In this document: positions 18,913 through 27,249 of the stretch, in pieces
How the letters are laid out: every line of letters begins with the position of its first letter
Position numbering within the stretch: the stretch's first letter is position 1
Assembly (NCBI GenBank): GCA_964406575.1
Contig: CAYOSH010000011.1
Location: 51,397-115,396 of the forward strand
Source: WTAW01 sp964406575
GTDB lineage: Bacteria > Acidobacteriota > Aminicenantia > Aminicenantales > Aminicenantaceae
Length of the DNA: 64,000 bases
Direction: 5' to 3'
The notes under the pieces: model-generated
What the model was told of the DNA's origin: nothing
What the model saw: the letters and a program-made list of their open reading frames with translations, nothing else
Database searches by the model: none
Position numbers and translations under genes: made by a program

Positions 18913-20097
18913 TTATGTCCTGAACCAGTTTTGAGTTCTCAGGCAGATTCTTACCAGCATGAGCATGACAGGCACTTCGATCAAAACCCCCACGACTGTT
19001 GCTAGAGCAGCACCAGAGGACAGCCCGAAAAGCATGACTGCTGTAGCGATGGCGACCTCAAAGTGATTCGATGCTCCGATCATGGCGGAAGGGGCTGCAT
19101 CCTGATAAGTAAGTTTCAATAATCTTGCCAATCCGTAAGCCAGCCAGAATATCAGGTTCGTCTGTATAAAAAGAGGGATTGCGATCCATAGTATAGTTAA
19201 GGGATTGGAAAGAATGACTTCTCCTTTGAATGAGAACAGGAGGACAAGGGTTATCAAAAGCGCGCTGATGGTTACTGGTGTTAGAATATGGAGGAATTGA
19301 GTGTTAAACCAATCTATCCCTTTTCTGGCGACGATCAATTTTCTCGATAGATATCCGGCGACCAAAGGTAGAGCTACATAAATTCCGATAGATAGCAAAA
19401 GGGCTTTCCAAGGGACTGGAAGACGGCCAATGCCCAACAGGAATCCACCAAGGGGGCCATATAAGAAAAGCATTGTCAAAGAATTGATAGCGACCATGAC
19501 GATGGTATGACCATCATTCCCTTTAGCCAGATAACCCCAGACCAGCACCATAGCAGTGCAGGGAGCTATTCCGAGCAGGATACAACCTGCAAGATAGCTT
19601 CGCCACAAAGGGACAGTCAGCATTTTGACTCCCTCGACAAGAACCACCGTCCCGGCCCCGTGTTTGGCTCCCACGGGAAGATCCAAACCCAAAGGCATCT
19701 TGATGCTATCCATAGCTTCGGGCCCAATAAAACCTTTGAATATCACGCCGAGAAAGAGAAGAGCAATGGCATACATTGTAAAGGGTTTAATCGCCCAATT
19801 TACGAAAAGAGTCAAACTGACAGGCTTAAAGTTTTTCCCTGCTTTTAGAACTTCAGCAAAGTCGATTTTAACCATGATGGGATACATCATGAAAAACAAA
19901 CAAACAGCGATAGGAATGGATACGACAGGTGCTTCATTGACAGTTATAGCCAAACCGTCCAGATAAGTGGCGACTTTTGGTGCCACTTTGCCGAGTGCGA
20001 TTCCTATGATTATACAAAGGATGACCCATAGACTGAGATACCGCTCAAAAAAGCTCAATCCCTTGGGCTGTTTTGTTATACAAGCTTTATCGTCCAC
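18913..20097 (-). CDS. acr3: Arsenite efflux permease, Acr3 family
   Basis: 394 residues and about ten membrane helices. Diagnostic Acr3 stretches are present: R-Y-L-S-L-W-V near the start, G-I-A-P-C-T-A-M-V with the conserved Cys, and G-A-S-N-H-F-E-V-A-I-A-T-A near the end. It exports As(III) using the proton gradient. The start is GTG at 20097, preceded by AGGAGA. No arsR or arsC lies next to it; the upstream same-strand gene is a bacteriohemerythrin 106 bases away, so regulation is not evident here. Confidence 0.92.
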   Translation of the reverse strand: MDDKACITKQPKGLSFFERYLSLWVILCIIIGIALGKVAPKVATYLDGLAITVNEAPVVSIPIAVCLFFMMYPIMVKIDFAEVLKAGKNFKPVSLTLFVNWAIKPFTMYAIALLFLGVIFKGFIGPEAMDSIKMPLGLDLPVGAKHGAGTVVLVEGVKMLTVPLWRSYLAGCILLGIAPCTAMVLVWGYLAKGNDGHTIVMVAINSLTMLFLYGPLGGFLLGIGRLPVPWKALLLSIGIYVALPLVAGYLSRKLIVARKGIDWFNTQFLHILTPVTISALLITLVLLFSFKGEVILSNPLTILWIAIPLFIQTNLIFWLAYGLARLLKLTYQDAAPSAMIGASNHFEVAIATAVMLFGLSSGAALATVVGVLIEVPVMLMLVRICLRTQNWFRT

Positions 20098-20203
20098 CTG
20101 ATTCTCCTGTTGGCGCTATCTCTGACCTTTAAAAAAGGCTCAAAGGAAAAGGGAAGTTCAAAGTGCGATTTGTGTTATGGTTGTTTACTAAATGAGTATG
20201 GGA

Positions 20204-20626
20204 TTATTCAATATTTGTCAGTCCCTTTTCGGTCAAGAATTTGCCGAGTTTGGAATCGGTTCCCATTATGTGTTTGATGAGCCAATTGAGGAGGAAATAA
20301 TTTATCGATGTCGCGATCTCCGGGGTTGTTCCCTCTTCTTTATAATCTTCCATGATATTGTTCAAGGTCACCTTGAACTCCTTATGCTGTTGTTTTTGCT
20401 CTTCCAATCCTGGATAGTCATTCTCCTCCATGACGTTTTCTTCTGTAGAAAAGTGAAAATCGGTATAGTCGAACATAAATTCAAGTGTCTTTATGATCTT
20501 ATTCTGCTCTCCACCTTTTCTGAATGCACTGGATAGATCCGATAATTTCTGAATGAGCATCTTGTGCTGTTCATCGATTAGATCCACGCCCACGGAGAGG
20601 CTATCGTCCCACTCTATCTTACTCAT
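20204..20626 (-). CDS. Bacteriohemerythrin with one altered iron-ligand position
   Basis: 140 residues, a single four-helix hemerythrin domain. Ligand positions: H21 (D-E-Q-H-K), H58 and E62 (H-F-S-T-E), H81 (Q-H-K-E-F), H119 and D124 (H-I-M-G-T-D). The usual H-x3-H pair on the third helix is Q77-x3-H81, so one expected iron-binding His is Gln (codon CAA). Family members bind O2 at a di-iron centre for sensing or delivery. A good ribosome site (AGGAGGG) precedes the ATG. It lies directly upstream of acr3 on the same strand. Confidence 0.88.
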   Translation of the reverse strand: MSKIEWDDSLSVGVDLIDEQHKMLIQKLSDLSSAFRKGGEQNKIIKTLEFMFDYTDFHFSTEENVMEENDYPGLEEQKQQHKEFKVTLNNIMEDYKEEGTTPEIATSINYFLLNWLIKHIMGTDSKLGKFLTEKGLTNIE

Positions 20627-20801
20627 GTCTTTTCCCTCCTGATCCTATCGTTCTTCAAAAATTGTCCCCCTTGCCAATGAACCCCTCTCGATTCAGACGA
20701 ATCAATGTAGCATACAGATATTTTACGGTCAATCAGAAATGTCTTGGTATCAGTTAAGATTTCAACCCCAGGAAGGTTGGCTTGAAAGACCCAAGAGGCG
20801 T

Positions 20802-21869
20802 TTAGAGCTTCCTTTTATAATGGTTTTTGACTTCTCTGCACATCTTTCCAAAGGCTTTATCTTTTTTACGCCTCTCCAAATAGGACATCTCATGAAATAC
20901 CGACTCTTTACGTATCTTTAAATAATTTTGATACCGTTTTTCACTCAATTCGCCTGTCTTGACGGCATGAGTTACAGAACAACCCGGCTCTTCTGTGTGA
21001 GTGCAGTTGTTAAACCGACAAGTCTCAGCCAGTTGGAAGATATCCGTGAAGGTTTCTTTTATTCCCGCACTCACTCCGATATTGCCCAATTCTCTCATCC
21101 CGGGCGTATCGATGATCAGTCCGCCCTGATCGAGAATGATCAATTGCCGGCGGGCAGTGATGTGTCTGCCTTTGCCGTCTTTTTCACGAACGGCGTCTGT
21201 CGCAAAAATATTTTTTCCGATGAAACTATTGATCAATGTTGTTTTTCCAACCCCGGATGATCCCAGAAGGCAATACGTTTTGCCTGGTTTTAGAATTTGT
21301 TGAATTTTTTTAAGTCCTTCACCCGTTTTATTGCTGAATGCGATAATGTCACAGTCGGGATTGATGCTTTGAATCGCAGTTATTTCTTTTTCCAATTCTT
21401 CTTCTTGGATCAGATCGCTTTTGCTGAGCAATATGACGGGCTGGATGTGACTTTCTTTGATCATTATCAAATATCGCTCGAGCCTCCTTAAGTTGAAATC
21501 GAAATCGACGGATTGAACAATAAATCCCGTGTCGATGTTGGAGGCTATCGGTTGATACTCAATTTTTTTGCCTGCCACTTTCCTTTTTAAGAGAGATTTT
21601 CTCGGTAATATCTTGTGGATGATCGCAAAAGTGTTTTCATTAAAATATTCGACATAAACCCAGTCACCGACCGTTGGCAGATCAAGGTTCGTTTCAGCTC
21701 CATAGATGATCTTTCCGGTTATCTCTGCCGGGATTTCTGTAGTTTCATTTCTTATCAGGTAGTTGTTTTTGTTGACGGTCGTAACACGGGCGAGACTAAA
21801 CTCAGGTTGTGGCGACTCTAGAAGTCGTTCCTTGAACCAGTCATTGAAACCTAGATCTTTGAGTTCCAT
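20802..21869 (-). CDS. rsgA: Ribosome-maturation GTPase RsgA
   Basis: 355 residues with the circularly permuted GTPase order of RsgA/YjeQ. An N-terminal OB domain (about 25-100) is followed by G4 (S-K-S-D), G1 (G-S-S-G-V-G-K-T-T-L, about 203), G3 (D-T-P-G) and a C-terminal zinc knuckle (C-R-F-N-N-C-T-H and C-S-V). It checks late 30S assembly. A lysine-rich C-terminus is usual. The gene is not in an evident operon. Confidence 0.93.
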   Translation of the reverse strand: MELKDLGFNDWFKERLLESPQPEFSLARVTTVNKNNYLIRNETTEIPAEITGKIIYGAETNLDLPTVGDWVYVEYFNENTFAIIHKILPRKSLLKRKVAGKKIEYQPIASNIDTGFIVQSVDFDFNLRRLERYLIMIKESHIQPVILLSKSDLIQEEELEKEITAIQSINPDCDIIAFSNKTGEGLKKIQQILKPGKTYCLLGSSGVGKTTLINSFIGKNIFATDAVREKDGKGRHITARRQLIILDQGGLIIDTPGMRELGNIGVSAGIKETFTDIFQLAETCRFNNCTHTEEPGCSVTHAVKTGELSEKRYQNYLKIRKESVFHEMSYLERRKKDKAFGKMCREVKNHYKRKL

Positions 21870-22057
21870 TTTTTAATTTTTGCTTTGTCCAGCATTTATT
21901 TCAGGTTAATGGCATTCACCACTAAATATTTAGCATGCCCCCCGGAAAATGGAAAGTATAATTTCCATCAAAAAAGTCCGGCCTAGGAGTTCCGATTATA
22001 CAAATGGCAGAAAGAATGACTGATTTAGATGGAGAGATAACCTAGTGAGTGCACTAT

Positions 22058-23496
22058 CTATTTATCGGTTGGCGGTGGCTCTATCAAATCTGGCACTCTA
22101 TAAACTTCGATATTCGAGATCAACAGGCAAGCTTTAGCCTCGAAGTTTATCTTTAGCCTTTGCGTTTTGACTGTCTTAAACCTGACGATTCGCCGGTTTC
22201 CCACAGTTACTCCTTCCGCCACTTGTTCAAATGTATCATTCACATAAGCGCTAACAGAAAATGACTTTACACGCTGACCCAAGGGAATAAACTCCTGAAA
22301 AAGAACGGCGTTGACTACGGCCGGCTTTCCAAAGCCAAGTTCCAAGGATGCCTCCAAGACTCCATCATCTGTTGCCCAGTATGTTTCTGGATCGCCATCG
22401 GTGGCTTTTTGTGCGCTGAATGTTTTTCCCCTTGTGTTCGTTGCTTTGACCGAAGCGGTCTTTGCAAGGTCAAGGGCAAAAGCCTCATCCAGATATTTGT
22501 TCAGTTCCATTAATCTTTTGATATCGTTGTCATGGATCAGGCCCCTTCTGTCGGGTGGGAGGTTTAGAAGGAAGTTGCTGTTCATCCCCACAGAATGATA
22601 CCAGTTGTCAATGAGCTGACTCAGTGATTTGACCTTATTATCTTCCTCTGTATGGTAAAACCAGCCTGGCCGGATCGAGGTGTTGACCTCGGATGGTATC
22701 CACAATTCCCCATCTTCATAGCCGGTCTGGAGTTGGTCATTGACACCGATAATTCCGGGATAGAAAATGCCTTCCTTCACAGTGCACCAATTCGTCTCAG
22801 CGGCGTATCCACGCTCGTTTCCGATCCAACGGACATCTGGCCCCCCGTCGCTAAAAATCACAGCATTTGGCTGGCATCTGCGGACGACTTCAGTGAAACC
22901 GTCCCAATCGTATTCCTGTCTTTTCCCATCAGGACCCACACTAAACGCCCCATCAAAAAATACGTAATACACATCGCCGTAATGGCTGAGGACTTCTTCA
23001 AGCATTTTCTTGAATACATCATTGTATTTATCGGTGAAGTAGGTGGGGTGGTTTCGGTCCCAGGGAGAGACATAAAAGCAAATTTTATTCCGAACTCCTT
23101 ACAGGCTTCGGACAATTCTTTAAGAACATCGCCTTTTCCGTTTCGGCATTTGCTTTCACGGACAGTGTGGGTGGAATATTTTGACGGCCAGAGACAAAAT
23201 CCATCATGGTGTTTGGCCGTGATGATAACTCCTTCCATGCCGGCGTCTTTTATAACTTTGGCCCATTGGCGGCAATCCATTTCGGTGGGATTGAACACAT
23301 CGGGAGGTTCATCTCCATGTCCCCATTCGATGTCCGTAAAAGTATTCGGGCCGAAATGAATAAATGCGTGGTACTTCATATGATGCCAAATCAACTGGCG
23401 TTCACTGGGAACTGCCCCGAAAGGTTCAGGGGCATTTTTCGGAGCGCAGTTTATTGCCATAGCTGCGATTAAGAGAGCCAATTTTTTATGTCTCAC
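22058..23496 (-). pseudogene. Alpha-L-fucosidase (GH29) with F5/8-type C domain, broken by a frameshift
   Basis: The first part (GTG start at 23496 with GGAGG upstream) has a signal peptide with a lipobox-like A-I-N-C and the GH29 start (H-A-F-I-H-F-G-P-N-T-F and H-H-D-G-F-C-L-W). At 23074-23077 a run of four T (minus strand) shifts the frame. Adding one T restores S-P-W-D-R-N-H-P and joins it to the second part, which carries D-G-A and N-F-L-L-N-L-P-P-D-R-R-G and ends in a galactose-binding-like domain. The lesion is a single base in a homopolymer, so it may be a sequencing or assembly error rather than a dead gene. Exported enzyme removing L-fucose from glycans. Confidence 0.85.
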
Positions 23497-23856
23497 GGGG
23501 CATCCTCCCATTTGATGACGTCTATGACGGCAGTCAACGGAATGCTGCCGCTGGCCTACGGCATCGGCTCAGGGGCAGACATGCTGAAACCTCTGGCTAT
23601 CGCTGTTATTGGAGCTCTTTTCATATCGGTTTTATTTTCTCCTGTAGCCATACCAACTGTTTATTTCCTCCTCTTACCTGATTTAAAAACCAGCACTGTT
23701 TTAAAAATATTTATCTGTATGAAACCCAAACAGCCGGAATTCTTCGCTTTTGATCTATAAAAATTTAATTTTTTAGGAAACAATGATTCCGGCCATAGAC
23801 GGTGAAACCGGTCTCCCAGAGGAGAGAATCAGATCCGCCCCTGGCAATGGTGCGGT

Positions 23857-24891
23857 TTAGGTCCCGAATTCGAGCACCATGAATGTGCCCGGGATGATCG
23901 GGGCCCTGGGCCGTGGCTGCTCCTTGGTGGGCTCCGGGGCCGGACCGAATTCCGCCGTCACGACGAAGACATGGTGCGTCTCGGGGTCAAGCTCCATAGT
24001 TCGGGCGCCACGGGCCGTCGGGACCGTTTCTAAGACCGTGTACGTGTCGGGCGATTCTTGCTTGATCACGGTCAGGGTTCCCTCGCCGTTCGAAGCGAAG
24101 ACTAACCCGGTCCCGGGATCATAACGGACGGCGTCTGGGCCATGGCCGATGGGGACCGTCGTGACAACTTTTGCAGTGATGAAATCTGAAACGACCATGA
24201 CCTTGTCGCAGACGCTGAACAGACGCTTGCCTTTGAGGTCGATGGCCAGGCCGCTCGGACCTTCGCCGGGTGGGATCGACCATCGAATCTTGACCTCGAG
24301 AGACTTAGCGTCGAAAGCAACGATTTCGCTCGTGTCCTCGCTGTTAACGAAGATTGTGCCCTTGCCGTCTGTGACGGCGAATTCAGGCTTGCCGCCGATA
24401 TCGACCGTCCCGACGACTTTGTTCGTGGCGGCATCTATGACAGTCGCGTTCCCTGTCCGGCCATTGAACGTGAAGACCCGGCCTGAGAAAGCATCGTACA
24501 TGATGGCGTCGGGATTCTCGCCCGAGGAAGGAACCTCCTCGAGGACCTTGTGAGTTTTAAGGTCAAAGACGGAAACGGTGTTGCCGCGCCCGTTGGATAG
24601 ATATCCCCGGTTTCTTTCCGGAGCGAAGGCCACGCCGTGAACACCCTTGAGATCGGTGATCGGCTCACCCTTGACACCGGTGTCGATATTCAGGATCTCG
24701 ACGGCATTGCTGTGTGTCACGTAGAGGAGGCGTGTTCGCCCGTCCAGCGCCATGTAATCCCATCCGCCCTCACCACCAAGCACATGCTTCTTAAGTAGAT
24801 GATAACCACCCGGCTTTTGCGCCTGAACCGCCGCAAAACTCAATATCACCATTGCCCAAAAGAATACTAGGCCTACGCGAAAAGCTTTCAT
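23857..24891 (-). CDS. Secreted YVTN-type beta-propeller protein
   Basis: 344 residues with a signal peptide ending at A-V-Q-A-Q. Six or seven blades of about 40 residues follow, with the L-Y-V-T-H, G-Y-L-S-N-G and V-F-A-S-N-G strand starts and V-x-D-x-x-T-x-K-V turns of YVTN/NHL-like propellers. No catalytic signature. Base composition is clearly richer in G+C than the genes on either side, which hints at a separate origin. Function unknown; such proteins are usually periplasmic or surface binding proteins. Confidence 0.82.
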   Translation of the reverse strand: MKAFRVGLVFFWAMVILSFAAVQAQKPGGYHLLKKHVLGGEGGWDYMALDGRTRLLYVTHSNAVEILNIDTGVKGEPITDLKGVHGVAFAPERNRGYLSNGRGNTVSVFDLKTHKVLEEVPSSGENPDAIMYDAFSGRVFTFNGRTGNATVIDAATNKVVGTVDIGGKPEFAVTDGKGTIFVNSEDTSEIVAFDAKSLEVKIRWSIPPGEGPSGLAIDLKGKRLFSVCDKVMVVSDFITAKVVTTVPIGHGPDAVRYDPGTGLVFASNGEGTLTVIKQESPDTYTVLETVPTARGARTMELDPETHHVFVVTAEFGPAPEPTKEQPRPRAPIIPGTFMVLEFGT

Positions 24892-25343
24892 TTCAATTGC
24901 ACCTCTTTTTGTATTCTACTCTCCCGTTCAGTGCCGAGCAATAGCCGGTATTATGGTTTGAAGAACTGGAATAATTTATCGGCCAACCTTAGATTAGAGT
25001 GCTACCTATCGACTCAAGATATCAAATTAACAATAATCCTTTTCTAACCAGTTGATATCAGATAAGATATAAAATATTTGAATTTGCGTTTTGGCTAGGA
25101 TTGTGGCTAAAAAATTCGCCTTTTTTTGCTTAAATTAGTGTATGGATAAAAAAATCTGATTTTAATCTAGTCGATATTAAATGAAATAGGTGGTGGGTGA
25201 TCAGAATCCGAGCCTGTTACTTCACCCGTGTGTAAAAGGCACAGATTTTCAGGCTGTTGTGTCTCTTATGAACTCCGGATATTCCACAAAATTGATTTTG
25301 GGGAAGAATTGGAGTAGCTTAATATTTTAAGGAGAGTAACGCC
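24892..25343. other. Non-coding stretch with a tRNA-Val-like scar
   Basis: AT-rich with no credible gene. Its one clear feature is a degenerate tRNA-Val 3' end at 25191-25243. A ribosome site (AAGGAGAG, 25330-25337) serves the next gene. Confidence 0.6.
25191..25243 (-). repeat. tRNA-Val 3'-end scar, copy 1
   Basis: It matches the 3' end of the intact tRNA-Val at 57611 (TGGTGGG, GA, AGCCTGTTACTTC, CCGTGTG) and then leaves it for the tail TAAAAGGCACA that also follows the copies at 54642 and 55615. The preceding bases (GATATTAAATGA) also match those before the copy at 49271. It reads as an attachment-site remnant. Confidence 0.6.
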
Positions 25344-26396
25344 ATGAGAATCTTCGTTAAGCTGTTGCTTGCAGGGATGTGTATCCTGACCTTGGCCGCT
25401 CAGGATGTTCGGCCCGTTCGGGATGACGTCGGTTTCTGTTGGAACCTGATGAGCATGCAGAAGCTCATTGATTATCTCGAGAGTCATGAAAAAGAGAGTT
25501 TTGAGGCCGAAGGGCTTGTGGCTGCCGTTTCTCCTCATGATGATTATCTTTATGCCGGCAGAATCTATTATCCGCTCTTCAAGATTCTGAGGGCCAAAGA
25601 GGTTGTCATCTTCGGCGTCACCCATGGCACTGTGCGAAACGAGATCAGCGGCCTCCAGAACATCTTGATCCTGGACGGGTTCAAATATTGGCCCGGCTTG
25701 AAGGAATCTATCGCTGTCTCCGGGCTGCGGGAATATCTCAAAGAGCGGCTCGATCGGACGATTTTTATCACCAGTAACAAGGCCCATGAAATCGAGCATT
25801 CCATCGAAGCCCTCCTTCCTTTTCTTCAGTATTTCAATCCCGATGTCAAGATCACTCCTATCATGGTCACCCCCATGCCATTCGCGCGCATGGAGGAGGT
25901 TTCTGCAGAGCTGGCAGAAGCGATCGCGGGCTACATGAATGAAAAACATCTGGCAGCCGGGAAGGACATTTTCTTTCTCATTTCGTCCGACGGAAACCAC
26001 TATGGAAAAGACTTCGACAATTCCCCCTATGGAGAAGGGGAGAAGGCCTGGAGCACAGCCCTGGAGTTCGACCGGCGCCTCATTGGTTCCTATCTTACAG
26101 GCAATATGGACAGCGCGAAAATCGAAGGTTTGACCAAAGAACTTTGGGGCGAAACCTACCTCGATTACCGCAATACCTATTGGTGCGGGAAGTATTCCAT
26201 TCCTCTTGGCCTCCTGACCACAGAGAAGCTTATGGATCTCACCATGAATAAAAAAATCAGAGGCACCCTCTTCCGTTTCTCCGACACCTACAGCGAAGGT
26301 GTGCTCCCGCTCAAGAAAACGGGGATGGGAACGACGGCGCCCTTCTCGCTCCGCCACTGGGTCAGCTTTTTCTCCATAGGCTATTACATCGAGTAA
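25344..26396 (+). CDS. Secreted MEMO-like protein (AmmeMemoRadiSam protein B family)
   Basis: 350 residues, signal peptide about residues 1-19. MEMO-family motifs are in order: S-P-H-D-D-Y-L-Y-A-G, V-I-F-G-V-T-H-G, A-H-E-I-E-H-S-I-E-A-L-L-P-F-L and F-L-I-S-S-D-G-N-H-Y-G. The conserved His residues resemble those of LigB-type dioxygenase folds, where they bind metal. Most MEMO proteins are cytoplasmic and sit beside AMMECR1 and radical SAM genes; neither is present here. An exported MEMO copy is therefore notable. Function unknown. Confidence 0.8.
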   Translation: MRIFVKLLLAGMCILTLAAQDVRPVRDDVGFCWNLMSMQKLIDYLESHEKESFEAEGLVAAVSPHDDYLYAGRIYYPLFKILRAKEVVIFGVTHGTVRNEISGLQNILILDGFKYWPGLKESIAVSGLREYLKERLDRTIFITSNKAHEIEHSIEALLPFLQYFNPDVKITPIMVTPMPFARMEEVSAELAEAIAGYMNEKHLAAGKDIFFLISSDGNHYGKDFDNSPYGEGEKAWSTALEFDRRLIGSYLTGNMDSAKIEGLTKELWGETYLDYRNTYWCGKYSIPLGLLTTEKLMDLTMNKKIRGTLFRFSDTYSEGVLPLKKTGMGTTAPFSLRHWVSFFSIGYYIE

Positions 26397-26708
26397 AACA
26401 CTTTCTCGTCAAATTCCAAGAATATTTTAGGAGGGCCGTAGGTTCGGATAAAAAACGGAGGTCCGGATGTCGCTCGCGGGTGATCCCTGCCATGGCAGGG
26501 GGGATGATTCATAGAAATTACCCTATATGAGTGAGATTGAAATTTGAATGCGTATGAAAGACTGGCACTTACCTGAGTGCAAATGTCCCAGTGCGTTGGG
26601 ATTGATTTTTAATTTTGCCTACTTGTCGTGACGTAATTTGTTTTTAGAATTCTCAACACTTAAAACTCTGCGTGCATCGGCGGCTTGCACGTCAGGTTGA
26701 GTGACTGG
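26397..26708. other. Non-coding stretch with a perfect 16-bp palindrome
   Basis: No gene. CCCTGCCATGGCAGGG at 26485-26500 is fully self-complementary and could form a cruciform or a protein site; it is not followed by T, so it is not a terminator. Confidence 0.5.
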
Positions 26709-27125
26709 TTAAGCAGTTGCCTGTTTAATCAAGTTCTTCTGCATGAAGATCTGAATCATTGCATCAGAATTCTCGACTGTAAACCCAATTCGAACTCTCT
26801 TGCTAACAAGAGAAACAACGAATATTTTATCGCGCTTAGGTCTAGCAATATCGAGTGGAAACCAAATTGTCAAAGTGCCTGAACCCCAGATTCTCCATTG
26901 ACCTGTTAATAATGTCGGTGTTTCAACTTTAACTGATTGAATTTGTGTAAACTGAATCCGTTTTCCGATAAAAGGAAAATAGTAGTTTTTCAACAATATG
27001 GAATCCGAAGAGACCTCAACCAATTTGTCTTTGTAAATAACGTTTCCGTCCATTGTATTTAAAAAAAATAGGAATTTCTTTACGGGCCTTTCTCCAAATT
27101 CCTCACAATTTTCCTCAATATCCAC
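26709..27125 (-). CDS. Hypothetical protein with a PH-like beta-sheet core
   Basis: 138 residues from a GTG at 27125. No domain can be named with confidence. The middle (D-G-N-V-I-Y-K-D-K, I-Q-F-T-Q-I-Q-S-V, T-L-T-I-W-F, R-V-R-I-G-F-T-V) reads as alternating beta strands and ends in a helix, like bacterial PH-type domains. The first 18 codons and their upstream region recur as a truncated copy at 36187-36350, where M-E-I-G-E-N-C-E-R-F replaces M-D-I-E-E-N-C-E-E-F; this supports the GTG start. An ATG at 27053 is an alternative. Confidence 0.55.
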   Translation of the reverse strand: MDIEENCEEFGERPVKKFLFFLNTMDGNVIYKDKLVEVSSDSILLKNYYFPFIGKRIQFTQIQSVKVETPTLLTGQWRIWGSGTLTIWFPLDIARPKRDKIFVVSLVSKRVRIGFTVENSDAMIQIFMQKNLIKQATA

Positions 27126-27249
27126 CCACTTACCTACTGAAATAAAATTATCACACCGATGCCGACAAGGTCAAAGACTCAGTAAGTGGCACAATTCAAT
27201 CAAAACCTACAATCCGATTAGTTCAAGATGAAGAATAAATCGATGCGGC

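Noticed and set aside
25266..26357. A 363-codon open frame on the minus strand.
   Set aside because: It is antisense to the MEMO-like gene, whose plus-strand motifs, ribosome site and signal peptide are convincing; the antisense product has no recognisable fold.
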